27,481 nucleotides of DNA from an uncultured Roseburia sp. (GTDB lineage Bacteria > Bacillota > Clostridia > Lachnospirales > Lachnospiraceae), in the NCBI GenBank assembly GCA_910587865.1, contig CAJUNX010000006.1, forward strand, positions 103,656 to 131,136. Direction: 5' to 3'. The notes beneath the pieces were generated by a model. That model was given only the letters and a program-made list of their open reading frames with translations. It made no database searches and had not been told where the DNA came from. This document shows, in pieces, positions 1-7,732 of this stretch (within the stretch, counting starts at the first letter, position 1; the number at the start of each line of letters is the position of its first letter). Position numbers and translations under genes: made by a program.

Positions 1-2243
1 ACCGCCGTCCGGGTCAGGGAGACCGCAGACCGCAGGGAGGAGACCGCCGTCCGGGCCAGGGAGACCGCAGACCGCAGGGAGGAGACCGCCGTCCGGGTCA
101 GGGAGACCGCAGACCGGGCCAGGGAGGATTTGGCCAGAACAGAGGAGGAAGAGGCGATGGCAGTGCGAGACCTTTCCAGAATGGCAGACCGAATCAGAAC
201 GGCGGCCAGGGTGACAGAAACAATAACCGCGGCAATTCGTATCGCGGCGGTCAATCTGGCAGACTCGACCGGGAAATCGACCGCTTCAACAAAGAATCTT
301 CTGCCCAGGCGGAGGAGCTTCGCGGAAAAGAGTCCAGGGACCGTGACAAGGATCGCAATAAAAACAACAGACAGAGGGGCGATTACGATGCGCTCGGCGG
401 AAAGAAGCAGGAGCGTTTCATCAACCTTGAGAAGGGCGGCGGCAGAAGACGTCCGCAGCAGCCGCAGCAGCCGAAGCAGGAAGAAGAGGTAATCCGCACG
501 CTGGTGCTGCCGGAGAAGCTCACAATCAAGGAGCTGGCGGAGAAGATGAAGCTGCAGCCGGCCGTGATTGTCAAGAAGCTCTTCTTAAAGGGAACCATGG
601 TGACGGTGAACCAGGAGGTGGATTACGATACCGCGGAGGAGATCGCACTCGAATTCAACTGCATCTGCGAGCCGGAGGTAAAGATCGACGTGATCGCAGA
701 GCTTTTAAAAGAGGAGGACGACCCGGAGGAGACACTTGTCGCACGTCCGCCGGTTGTCTGTGTGATGGGGCATGTCGATCATGGTAAGACATCGCTTCTG
801 GATGCGATCCGTTCCACGCGCGTGACCGACAAAGAGGCAGGGGGAATCACCCAGCACATCGGTGCGTCGGTGGTATCGATCAACGGGCAGAATATCACGT
901 TCCTCGATACGCCGGGCCATGAGGCGTTTACCGCGATGCGGATGCGAGGCGCAAATTCGACGGATATCGCGATCCTTGTCGTGGCGGCGGACGACGGCGT
1001 GATGCCGCAGACGATCGAGGCGATCAACCATGCGAAGGCGGCAGGGGTTGAAATCATCGTTGCGATCAACAAGATCGATAAGCCGAGCGCAAATGTGGAG
1101 CGCGTCAAACAGGAGCTCTCCGAGTATGAGCTGATTCCCGAGGACTGGGGTGGAAGCACGGTATTCTGTCCGGTGTCCGCGCACACAAAAGAAGGGATCG
1201 AGAACCTGCTTGAGATGATTCTGCTGACGTCCGAGGTGCTCGAGCTGAAGGCGAATCCGAAGCGGAATGCGAGAGGTCTGGTCATTGAGGCACAGCTTGA
1301 TAAAGGGCGCGGCGCGGTTGCAACCGTACTGGTGCAGAAGGGTACGTTAAAGGTCGGTCAGCCGATGGCGTGCGGAAGCTGCTACGGCAAGGTGCGTGCC
1401 ATGATTGACGATCAGGGAAGAAGGGTCAAAGAAGCGGGTCCGTCCACGCCGGTGGAAATCTTAGGACTTTCCGCGGTGCCGGAGGCCGGAGAGACATTTG
1501 TCTCGACGGATACGGAAAAAGAGGCGCGCTCGTTTGCGGAGACCTATATCTCGGAGGGCAAGAGCCGTCTGATCGAGGACACGAAGGCAAAGATGTCCTT
1601 AGACGATCTGTTCTCGCAGATTCAGTCCGGAAATGTCAAGGAGCTTGACATTATTGTAAAGGCGGACGTACAGGGTTCCGTGGAAGCGGTAAAACAGAGT
1701 CTGGTGAAGCTCTCCAACGAGGAGGTTGTGGTCAAGGTGATTCACGGCGGCGTCGGTGCGATCAACGAATCGGATGTCAGCCTGGCATCCGCGTCCAACG
1801 CGATTATCATCGGATTTAACGTCCGTCCGGATCCGACGGCGAAGATTACGGCGGAGAAGGAAAATGTGGATGTCCGTCTCTATAAGGTCATCTACAACGC
1901 GATTGAGGACGTGGAAGCGGCCATGAAGGGAATGCTGGATCCGGTCTTTGAGGAGAAAGTGCTCGGCCATGCGGAGGTGCGCCAGATCTTTAAGGCATCC
2001 GGTATCGGAAATATCGCCGGTTCCTATGTGCTTGACGGCATCTTCCAGCGGAACTGCAAAATCCGCATCACCCGTGAGGGCGCGCCGGTTTACGAGGGCG
2101 CGCTGGCATCCTTAAAGCGGTTTAAGGATGATGTGAAGGAAGTGCGCGCCGGTTACGAGTGCGGTCTGGTCTTTGAAGGATTTAACGATATTGCAGAGTT
2201 CGATGTCGTGGAGGCATACACGATGGTGGAGGTGCCGCGTTAA
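1..2243 (+). CDS. infB: Translation initiation factor IF-2 (5' end cut by window)
   Basis: IF-2 is the GTPase that places initiator fMet-tRNA on the 30S subunit and promotes 50S joining. The reading frame is open from base 3 to the TAA at 2241-2243, so the gene enters from the left edge. A GTG at 504 begins the conserved part but is unlikely to be the real start, because the frame continues upstream without a stop. The visible N-terminal part is a low-complexity Arg/Gly/Gln/Asn-rich segment that begins with 7-residue DRRPxxG-type repeats (bases 18-120). The IF2_N-like helical segment follows from about 510. GTPase motifs are GHVDHGKT at 768-791, DTPGH at 906-920 and NKID at 1068-1079. The C-terminal domains II, III and IV run to the normal end. 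It heads the infB-rbfA-nrnA-truB-ribF cluster seen in many Firmicutes. Identity is certain; only the extent of the N-terminus is unknown. Confidence 0.97.
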   Translation, partial: RRPGQGDRRPQGGDRRPGQGDRRPQGGDRRPGQGDRRPGQGGFGQNRGGRGDGSARPFQNGRPNQNGGQGDRNNNRGNSYRGGQSGRLDREIDRFNKESSAQAEELRGKESRDRDKDRNKNNRQRGDYDALGGKKQERFINLEKGGGRRRPQQPQQPKQEEEVIRTLVLPEKLTIKELAEKMKLQPAVIVKKLFLKGTMVTVNQEVDYDTAEEIALEFNCICEPEVKIDVIAELLKEEDDPEETLVARPPVVCVMGHVDHGKTSLLDAIRSTRVTDKEAGGITQHIGASVVSINGQNITFLDTPGHEAFTAMRMRGANSTDIAILVVAADDGVMPQTIEAINHAKAAGVEIIVAINKIDKPSANVERVKQELSEYELIPEDWGGSTVFCPVSAHTKEGIENLLEMILLTSEVLELKANPKRNARGLVIEAQLDKGRGAVATVLVQKGTLKVGQPMACGSCYGKVRAMIDDQGRRVKEAGPSTPVEILGLSAVPEAGETFVSTDTEKEARSFAETYISEGKSRLIEDTKAKMSLDDLFSQIQSGNVKELDIIVKADVQGSVEAVKQSLVKLSNEEVVVKVIHGGVGAINESDVSLASASNAIIIGFNVRPDPTAKITAEKENVDVRLYKVIYNAIEDVEAAMKGMLDPVFEEKVLGHAEVRQIFKASGIGNIAGSYVLDGIFQRNCKIRITREGAPVYEGALASLKRFKDDVKEVRAGYECGLVFEGFNDIAEFDVVEAYTMVEVPR
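18..120 (+). repeat. 21-bp tandem repeats inside infB
   Basis: About five copies of a 21-bp unit lie in frame and encode 7-residue repeats, alternating DRRPQGG and DRRPGQG. Because 21 is a multiple of three, copy-number change would keep the infB frame. The array may extend left beyond the window. The encoded segment is Arg/Gly-rich and probably disordered, in the variable N-terminal part of IF-2. Confidence 0.85.
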
Positions 2244-2479
2244 TGTGCTGACACATTCATTTTCAGCTGTTTTGCAGGACGTATCTTCAGACTGCGGGAC
2301 AGCTGAATGAGGCGATGCGCCGGTATCGTTCAGGAAGGCTGGCACAGCAGATGGAACGGAAGGAATATCGGTTGGCGAAACAGGAGCATGCCGGTATAAA
2401 AGAAGGGCTGACGAGACCTGCAGGGCGTACGGCTTTGTGTGCCGTACGACTGCGGAGCGAAGAGTGACAGGAGGATAGG
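2244..2479. other. Intergenic spacer infB to the FakA-like gene, with two inverted repeats and a doubtful 50-codon ORF
   Basis: This spacer of about 236 bases contains an 8-bp inverted repeat (TCAGCTGT at 2263-2270 with ACAGCTGA at 2299-2306). It also has a perfect 8-bp hairpin with a 7-nt loop (CGTACGGC at 2426-2433, GCCGTACG at 2441-2448). Neither is followed by a T-run, so neither is a clear terminator. A plus-strand ORF at 2315-2467 would give 50 residues rich in Arg, Gln and Glu. Its only upstream GAGG lies two bases from the ATG, so I do not call it as a gene. I see no promoter with convincing boxes. Confidence 0.4.
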
Positions 2480-2731
2480 ATGCTGGAATTTCGGTATGAT
2501 ACGCAGCTTCTGATTGAAGGAAAAGATCTCAGCGAGGATGCCATCAATGATTATTTCATGAGCCATTTCGCGGGGGACTGTCTTCTGGCAGTCGGGGACG
2601 AAGAGCTGATCAAGATTCATTTTCACACGAACGAACCTTGGAAAGTGCTGGAATACTGTGCTTCCCTTGGAGAGATTTATGATATCGTGATAGAGGATAT
2701 GCAGCGGCAGGCAGCCGGACTGCGGGGCTGA
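2480..2731 (+). CDS. Stand-alone small protein resembling the middle domain of fatty acid kinase FakA
   Basis: This 83-residue protein starts at ATG 2480, seven bases after a clear GGAGG (AGGAGGATAGG context). From memory of the family it matches the segment of FakA/YloV between the DAK2 ATP-binding domain and the C-terminal domain. The core GDCLLAVGDEELIKIHFHT, then EP, KVLEY, LGE and IEDMQRQ, parallels the family pattern GDSLxVxxDxxLVKVHxHxxxP...VLxYxxxxGxLxxIKIxNMxxQ. The paired histidines in the IHFHT stretch are kept. The family Cys of the GYCTE motif is replaced here (RYDTQ). There is no ATP-binding or FakB-binding domain, so it cannot be a kinase on its own. It sits between infB and rbfA. 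Such short proteins may be annotated 'kinase to dihydroxyacetone kinase'. Function unknown; it could modulate fatty acid kinase or bind a metal. Confidence 0.7.
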   Translation: MLEFRYDTQLLIEGKDLSEDAINDYFMSHFAGDCLLAVGDEELIKIHFHTNEPWKVLEYCASLGEIYDIVIEDMQRQAAGLRG

Positions 2732-2758
2732 ATCTGCGGAAATAACAAAGCTGATTCA

Positions 2759-2793
2759 GCAAAGCGGAAACAATAAAGCTGATTCCGCTTTGC
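2759..2793 (+). other. Strong hairpin upstream of rbfA
   Basis: An 11-bp perfect inverted repeat, GCAAAGCGGAA at 2759-2769 and TTCCGCTTTGC at 2783-2793, has a 13-nt loop. An 11-nt direct repeat AAAGCTGATTC occurs just upstream (from 2747) and again in the loop and 3' arm (from 2775), so two alternative pairings could be considered. No T-run follows, so it is not a standard intrinsic terminator. It could be an RNA-processing or mRNA-stability element between the FakA-like gene and rbfA. Confidence 0.55.
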
Positions 2794-2836
2794 CGGGACA
2801 CTGCCGTCCGCATAAAACTCCGGCATGGAGGAAGAG

Positions 2837-3268
2837 ATGAGAAAGAACAGTATTAAAAATACAAGAATTAACGGCGAAGTCCTGCGGGAATTGTCCAACA
2901 TCATCCGCGGGGACATTAAGGATCCCCGGATTCACCCGATGACAAGTGTGGTGACCGTGGAGGTTGCGCCGGATTTAAAAACCTGTAAGGCGTATATCAG
3001 CGTGCTCGGGGATGAGGAGGCGCAGAAAAACACGCTTCTGGGGTTGAAAAGTGCGGAGGGCTACATCCGCCGCGCTTTGGCCCGCAGCATCAATCTGAGA
3101 AACACGCCGCAGATCACCTTTATTCTCGATCAGTCGATCGAGTACGGTGTGCGGATGTCGAAGATGATCGACGATGTGACGAAGGATCTGCATGAGGATT
3201 CCATGGAGGAATCTGCCCCGGAGTCTTTGGCGGAGGAATACGCCGCAGAAGATTCTGATGTGGAATGA
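2837..3268 (+). CDS. rbfA: 30S ribosome-binding factor RbfA
   Basis: RbfA is a KH-fold protein that binds the pre-30S subunit and helps 16S rRNA 5'-end maturation and cold adaptation. The product is 143 residues. I prefer the ATG at 2837 over the in-frame ATG at 2825, because GGAGG at 2827-2831 sits five bases before 2837. The conserved RbfA pattern is visible: RINGEVLRELSNIIRGDIKDPR, split here around residues 10-31, then VTVEVAPDLKTCKAYISVLG and the HxSIEYGVRMSKMIDD-type end (here DQSIEYGVRMSKMIDD). The last 25 or so residues are an acidic tail (Glu/Asp/Ser rich). The gene lies nine bases before nrnA and is probably co-transcribed with it. Confidence 0.95.
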   Translation: MRKNSIKNTRINGEVLRELSNIIRGDIKDPRIHPMTSVVTVEVAPDLKTCKAYISVLGDEEAQKNTLLGLKSAEGYIRRALARSINLRNTPQITFILDQSIEYGVRMSKMIDDVTKDLHEDSMEESAPESLAEEYAAEDSDVE

Positions 3269-3277
3269 GGAAACGGA

Positions 3278-4258
3278 ATGAAGAAGATCGACGAATATCT
3301 GGGACAGGTCAAATGCGTCGCGATTGCCGGCCATATCAGGCCGGACGGCGACTGCACGGGATCCTGTCTCGCCACCTACAATTATATCAGAACGTATTAC
3401 AAAGACATCCGGGTGGATCTGTATCTGGAGCCGATTCCGAATATTTTCAAATTTCTTCCCGGTGCGGACGAGATTTGTTCCGAAATACCGGAGGATGTAA
3501 CGTATGATCTTTTTATCGCGCAGGACTGCGGGGATACCGCGCGGCTCGGAAAGGCAGTGCGGCTGTTTGAGACGGCGGGGACGACGATCTGTATCGATCA
3601 TCATATCAGCAACCAGAGCTTTGCGGATGTCAACCACATTTTCCCCGGTGCGAGTTCGACCTCGGAGCTGATTTACGGGCTTCTCCCGGCGGAGCGGGTG
3701 ACGGAGGGGATCGCGGAATGTATTTATACGGGGATCGTACACGATACCGGAGTGTTTCAGTATTCCTGCACCTCCCAGAGGACGATGCAGATCGCGGGAG
3801 AGCTGATGCGCCTTGGCATTCCCTACACAAGGATCATCGAGGAGACGTTTTACACAAAGACGTATCCGCAGAACCGGATTATGGGGCTTTCCCTCATAAA
3901 AAGCGTGCTTCATCTGGACGGGCGCTGTATCTCAAGCTTTATCACTGCCGCGGAGATGGAGGAATATGACGTGCTGCCAAAGCATTTTGAGGGAGTGGTG
4001 AGTCAGCTGCGTGTCACAAAGGGAGTGGAGGCGGCTGTCTTTTTATATGAGACGGCGGAAGGCGCCTGGAAGGTGAGCCTGCGGTCAAAGGAACGGGTGG
4101 ATGTCGCGGCGGTCGCCGTACAGTACGGCGGCGGCGGTCATGTGCGTGCGGCTGGCTGTACGGTGGAGGGTGAACCGGAGGAGATCATAGACGGGATCAT
4201 TGACCTGGTCAGGCGGCAGATGCAAGATGCTGCATGCGGTGCGGAGGGAGAGCGTTGA
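3278..4258 (+). CDS. nrnA: Bifunctional oligoribonuclease / pAp phosphatase NrnA (DHH-DHHA1)
   Basis: This 326-residue protein belongs to the DHH phosphoesterase family, which degrades nanoRNA and pAp in the cytoplasm. The N-terminal DHH domain shows the metal ligands: H19, D23 and D25 in GHIRPDGD, D83 in QDCGD, and the name-giving DHH at 107-109. The GIVHDTGVF motif lies around residue 155. The C-terminal DHHA1 domain carries the substrate-binding YGGGGHVRAAG motif near residues 287-297. GAGGAAACGGA just upstream acts as ribosome binding site. The stop codon TGA (4256-4258) overlaps the TTG start of truB, which indicates translational coupling. In Firmicutes this gene commonly sits between rbfA and truB, as it does here. 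Confidence 0.93.
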   Translation: MKKIDEYLGQVKCVAIAGHIRPDGDCTGSCLATYNYIRTYYKDIRVDLYLEPIPNIFKFLPGADEICSEIPEDVTYDLFIAQDCGDTARLGKAVRLFETAGTTICIDHHISNQSFADVNHIFPGASSTSELIYGLLPAERVTEGIAECIYTGIVHDTGVFQYSCTSQRTMQIAGELMRLGIPYTRIIEETFYTKTYPQNRIMGLSLIKSVLHLDGRCISSFITAAEMEEYDVLPKHFEGVVSQLRVTKGVEAAVFLYETAEGAWKVSLRSKERVDVAAVAVQYGGGGHVRAAGCTVEGEPEEIIDGIIDLVRRQMQDAACGAEGER

Positions 4259-5187
4259 TCAGCGGAATTATTAATGTATACAAGGAAAAAGGCTACACTT
4301 CCTTTGATGTGGTGGCAAAGCTGCGCGGTATTCTGAAAATGAAAAAGATCGGACACACAGGGACACTGGATCCGGATGCGGAGGGAGTGCTGCCTGTGTG
4401 TCTTGGCAAAGCGACAAAGGTCTGCGGGCTGCTGACCGACGAGGACAAGGAGTACGAGACGGTCATGCTGCTCGGCACGGTTACCGACACGCAGGATATC
4501 ACGGGAACCGTGCTGCGCCGGCAGGAGGTCACGGTGACGGAGAATGAGGTGAGAGCGGCCGTCATGCGTTTTGTCGGGCCGTATATGCAGGTCCCGCCCA
4601 TGTACTCCGCGAAAAAGGTCAACGGAAAAAAGCTGTATGATCTGGCGCGGCAGGGGATGACGGTGGAGCGCAGTGCGCAGCAGGTGAATATCGCTTCGAT
4701 CGAGATCCTCTCGATTTCTCTTCCGCGGGTGCGTATGCGCGTCACCTGCTCGAAGGGAACCTATATCCGAACGCTCTGCGAGGATATCGGACAGACATTA
4801 GGCTGCGGCGCCTGTATGGAGAGCCTCCTTCGGACGAGGGTGGCCGGCTTTTGTCTCGCCGATGCGCTTGCCATCGCGCAGATTGAGGAGCGGGTGCGAA
4901 AGGAGGCAGGAGATCTGCCGCCGGAGGAATGGCGCACGGAGCAGTTTTCGTTTCTGATGCGCACGGACGCGGTGTTTCCAAAGTATCAGAAGGCGATGGT
5001 AAAAAAGGAGGCGCAGCGGCTTTTGCGGAATGGGAATCCGCTGCCGTCAGAGCTGCTTTTAAACGACGGTATGTCGTGGGAGGAGGAGCTTTGCGTGTAT
5101 GACGCCGCGGGGCATTTTGCCGGCATTTACCGCTTTGATGCGAAGATATGCGCTTACCGGCCATACCGGTTTTTCCTGGAGGAGTGA
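4255..5187 (+). CDS. truB: tRNA pseudouridine(55) synthase TruB
   Basis: TruB makes pseudouridine 55 in the T-loop of tRNAs. The chosen start is TTG at 4255, giving MISGIINVYKEKGYTS, the usual TruB N-terminus. GGAGG at 4243-4247 is seven bases upstream, and TTGA overlaps the nrnA stop by four bases. An upstream in-frame ATG at 4234 would add seven non-conserved residues. The product is 310 residues. The catalytic aspartate is D39 in the GHTGTLDPDAEGVLP motif. YSAKKVNGKKLYDLAR and the KGTYIRTLCEDIG motif follow, and a C-terminal PUA-like region carries the FPKYQK-type segment. Confidence 0.95.
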   Translation: MISGIINVYKEKGYTSFDVVAKLRGILKMKKIGHTGTLDPDAEGVLPVCLGKATKVCGLLTDEDKEYETVMLLGTVTDTQDITGTVLRRQEVTVTENEVRAAVMRFVGPYMQVPPMYSAKKVNGKKLYDLARQGMTVERSAQQVNIASIEILSISLPRVRMRVTCSKGTYIRTLCEDIGQTLGCGACMESLLRTRVAGFCLADALAIAQIEERVRKEAGDLPPEEWRTEQFSFLMRTDAVFPKYQKAMVKKEAQRLLRNGNPLPSELLLNDGMSWEEELCVYDAAGHFAGIYRFDAKICAYRPYRFFLEE

Positions 5188-5196
5188 GCGATCAGA

Positions 5197-5425
5197 AGGT
5201 TCGGGCCGTCATTTTGCAAAGGAGCGTGGCGTGGAGGTTCGGGCCGCTATTTTGCAAAGGAGCGGGAGCGTGGCGTGGAGGTTCGGGCCGCCATTTTGCA
5301 AAGGAGCGGGAGCGTGGAGGTTCGGGTCGTCATTTTGCAAAGGAGCGTGGCGTGGAGGTTCGGGCCGCCATTTTGCAAAGGAGCGTGGCGTGGAGGTTCG
5401 GGTCGTCATTTTGCAAAGGATCGGG
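5197..5425. repeat. Intergenic tandem repeat, six copies, 38-44 bp period (truB-ribF)
   Basis: Six copies of a roughly 30-bp core begin at 5197, 5235, 5279, 5318, 5356 and 5394, so the periods are 38, 44, 39, 38 and 38. The most constant part is ATTTTGCAAAGGAGCG, preceded by TTCGGG and a CCG/TCG variable triplet. The period is not a multiple of three, so it is not a coding repeat. Within a unit, CGCCA can pair with the downstream TGGCG; variants with CGTCA or CGCTA keep pairing through G-U. It fills most of the 302 bases between truB and ribF (5188-5489), where I see no other gene. Confidence 0.9.
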
Positions 5426-5489
5426 GCGGTTTCCGAAGGACGGAGCCGGTACATATACAGAAGGATTGTGATTGCAGAAGGGGAAGAAG

Positions 5490-6428
5490 ATGAAATACAT
5501 CCGGGGTACCACAGACTTTTATATAGAAGAAGACACCGTGCTTTCTCTTGGAAAATTTGACGGGATCCACAGGGGACATGAGCTGTTGTTAGAACACCTC
5601 TCGGCGAAAAAGGAATGTGGCCTTTCCGCCGTTATTTTTACGTTTGATATCCCTCCACGCAGAAATGTGTCGCATGTGGAGGCAAAGGTTCTGACGACAA
5701 ATGAAGAAAAGCGATATATGTTTGAGCATCTGGGGATGGACTATCTGGTGGAATGCCCGTTTACGACAGAGATCATGCATATGGAGCCGGAGCAGTTTAT
5801 CGAAAAGCTGGTTCGCCAGCTTCATGCCCGCTGTATCGTCGCGGGGGCGGATTTTCATTTTGGGCACAACCGTGCGGGGGATGCGCAGACGCTGCGCGAA
5901 TGTGCGTCCCACTATGGCTATGAGGTGATCGTGATCGGAAAGAAAAAAGAAGGGGATCGCGACATCAGCAGTACCTTTGTGCGGGAGGAAATCGAACAGG
6001 GGCATATCGGGATGGCAAACCGCCTGCTCGGATACCGGTATTTTGTGACGGGTGTGGTGGCTCACGGCAATCAGATCGGCAGGCAGATCGGCATTCCGAC
6101 CATCAATCAGCTGCCGCCGGAGGAGAAGCTTCTGCCGCCGAACGGCGTGTATGTCACCGAGGTTTACATGGAGGAGCAGAAATACCGCGGTGTGACCAAT
6201 GTCGGAAGAAAACCGACCGTGGGAGTGGACAATCCCGTCGGGGTGGAGACGCATCTTTTGGATTTCCGGGAGGATGTGTATGGCCGGATGGTCACGGTTG
6301 AATTTCTAAGCCGGATCCGCGGGGAGCGGAAATTTCCGTCTGTTGACGCGCTGCGGGAGCAGATGATGAGCGACATTGCGTTTGCGCGGGCGTATTTTAA
6401 CGGGGATGGCCATCTTTTCCCGTCGTGA
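5490..6428 (+). CDS. ribF: Bifunctional riboflavin kinase / FAD synthetase
   Basis: RibF converts riboflavin to FMN and then FAD. The start at ATG 5490 follows AAGGGGAAG; a TTG at 5472 in the same frame lacks a good site. The product is 312 residues. The N-terminal nucleotidyltransferase domain shows GKFDGIHRGH (residues 21-30, HxGH-type) and, near residues 163-171, ISSTFVREE. The C-terminal riboflavin kinase domain has GRQIGIPTINQ (PTxN metal/nucleotide motif) around residues 200-210, followed by NGVYVTEV and the GVTNVGRKPTV stretch. It closes the infB-ribF gene row. No FMN riboswitch is visible in front of it; the space holds tandem repeats instead. Confidence 0.95.
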   Translation: MKYIRGTTDFYIEEDTVLSLGKFDGIHRGHELLLEHLSAKKECGLSAVIFTFDIPPRRNVSHVEAKVLTTNEEKRYMFEHLGMDYLVECPFTTEIMHMEPEQFIEKLVRQLHARCIVAGADFHFGHNRAGDAQTLRECASHYGYEVIVIGKKKEGDRDISSTFVREEIEQGHIGMANRLLGYRYFVTGVVAHGNQIGRQIGIPTINQLPPEEKLLPPNGVYVTEVYMEEQKYRGVTNVGRKPTVGVDNPVGVETHLLDFREDVYGRMVTVEFLSRIRGERKFPSVDALREQMMSDIAFARAYFNGDGHLFPS

Positions 6429-6482
6429 CGATGCGGCGCATTCCGGATATTACAAATGTTACGCAATTATTACAAAATTATG

Positions 6483-6511
6483 TTGACATCGTAAAACATG
6501 ACTGCTATACT
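6483..6511 (+). promoter_or_regulatory. Sigma-A-type promoter of the NlpC/P60 gene
   Basis: TTGACA (6483-6488), a 17-bp spacer and TATACT (6506-6511) form a near-consensus promoter. TG at 6503-6504 adds an extended -10. It lies about 50 bases before the ATG at 6560. This shows that the cell wall hydrolase has its own transcription start and does not depend on the ribF operon. Confidence 0.85.
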
Positions 6512-6559
6512 TGGTAATGGAAAACATACGACGACGAGGATAAGCAGCCAGGAGGTTTT

Positions 6560-7714
6560 ATGAAGACGAAGTTAATAAAGGCAGCAGGCATATTGCTGGC
6601 GGGGACGCTGGTTGTCGCCACAGCATATACGAATCAGACGCAGGGAAAGGAAGCGGGCGCAGCGGACACGCGGATGAATGCCGGGGTGGACGTCAGTGCG
6701 GGCGCGACATCCGAGCTTGTTGCCGGGTTAGACGGTGATACAGACAGGTCCCTGGTATCGGGAGCGAACGGAGCGGTTTCGGAGTATTTAAGCGATACGG
6801 GAGCCGTATCGCCGGAGATTTCCGGGACGGATGTCGCAGTGACGGCCCTGGCGCAGGAGCCTGTGACGGAGGATGAATTCGGATATATCAATCTCGGTAT
6901 CGCCAGTGTGGACGGGAATCTGAACGTGAGGAAGGCTCCCGGGACGGATGCCGATGTTGTGGGAAAGATGCAGAACAATGCGGGATGTGAGATTTTAGGC
7001 GTCGAGGGAGAGTGGACGCAGATCCGTTCCGGCAAGGTGGAGGGCTATGTGAAGTCCGAATATCTGTTAAACGGTGATGCCGCACGGGTGAAAGCCCAGG
7101 AGGTGAAGCAGACCGTTGCGACGGTGACGACGACCACGCTCTATGTCAGGGAGCAGCCGAATACGGATTGTTCGATTATTACGATGATGCCGGAGGGTGA
7201 GGAGCTCGAGGTGGTCGAGACGCTTGACGGCTGGGTGAAGATCAATGTCGACAGCGACGAGGGATATGTATCTGCGGATTATGTGGAGATCTCGGTTCAG
7301 CTGCCGAAGGCGATGACCATGACGGAGGTGCGCTACGGCAACGGCGTGTCCGATGTGAGGGTTTCGCTGGTGCAGTTTGCGACGCAGTTTGTCGGCAATC
7401 CTTATGTCTGGGGCGGCACGAGCCTGACAAGAGGGGCGGACTGTTCGGGATTTGTCTTAAGCGTATTTGCCAATTACGGTATTTCGCTGCCGCACTCCTC
7501 AGGTGCGCAGGCCGGCTGCGGCACGAAGATTTCCGCATCCGAGGCACAGCCGGGCGATCTGTTCTTCTACGGGAACGGCAGCCGGATCAATCACGTTGCA
7601 ATTTATATCGGAAACGGTCAGGTGGTTCATGCGAGCTCACCGAAGTCCGGCATCAAGATTTCCGGGGCCTATTACCGGACGCCGGTGAAGGTGGTGCGGA
7701 TCATCAACAATTAA
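6560..7714 (+). CDS. Secreted cell wall hydrolase: two SH3 domains plus NlpC/P60
   Basis: This 384-residue protein is predicted to be exported and to cut peptide bonds in peptidoglycan stems. Residues 1-30 form a signal-peptide-like stretch (KTK, then a hydrophobic run ending near AYTNQTQG). Residues 35-110 are a low-complexity Ala/Gly/Ser/Thr/Asp linker. Two bacterial SH3 repeats follow, about 120-175 (LNVRKAPGTDADVV) and 185-245 (LYVREQPNTDCSII). The C-terminal NlpC/P60 domain, about 265-384, keeps the catalytic triad: C295 in ADCSGFV, H345 in NHVAIYIG and H357 in VVHASS. AGGAGG lies six bases before the start. The gene lies between ribF and rpsO and has its own promoter. Homologues cleave the gamma-D-Glu to diamino acid bond, but the exact specificity is not visible here. 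Confidence 0.92.
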   Translation: MKTKLIKAAGILLAGTLVVATAYTNQTQGKEAGAADTRMNAGVDVSAGATSELVAGLDGDTDRSLVSGANGAVSEYLSDTGAVSPEISGTDVAVTALAQEPVTEDEFGYINLGIASVDGNLNVRKAPGTDADVVGKMQNNAGCEILGVEGEWTQIRSGKVEGYVKSEYLLNGDAARVKAQEVKQTVATVTTTTLYVREQPNTDCSIITMMPEGEELEVVETLDGWVKINVDSDEGYVSADYVEISVQLPKAMTMTEVRYGNGVSDVRVSLVQFATQFVGNPYVWGGTSLTRGADCSGFVLSVFANYGISLPHSSGAQAGCGTKISASEAQPGDLFFYGNGSRINHVAIYIGNGQVVHASSPKSGIKISGAYYRTPVKVVRIINN

Positions 7715-7732
7715 TGATCTTCAAATATGGTA

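Noticed and set aside
130..492. Plus-strand 120-codon ORF in the infB N-terminus
   Set aside because: It is a shadow of the real infB frame, which is open from base 3 and continues in frame into the conserved IF-2 domains.
2975..3913. Reverse-strand 312-codon ORF antisense to rbfA/nrnA
   Set aside because: Spans two clearly recognised genes on the other strand, has Arg/His-rich low-information composition and no ribosome binding site.
5197..5425. CRISPR-like array (six regularly spaced repeats)
   Set aside because: The repeats are separated by only about 8-14 bases that are themselves similar between copies; there are no unique spacers and no cas genes. It is a tandem repeat.
5425..5489. 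FMN riboswitch before ribF
   Set aside because: None of the conserved FMN aptamer elements are visible; the spacer is repeat sequence followed by a plain ribosome binding site.
5099..5560. Open frames on both strands across the truB-ribF repeats
   Set aside because: The frames are open because the GC-rich repeat lacks stops in several frames; the 38-base period shifts the frame at each unit, and there is no ribosome binding site.
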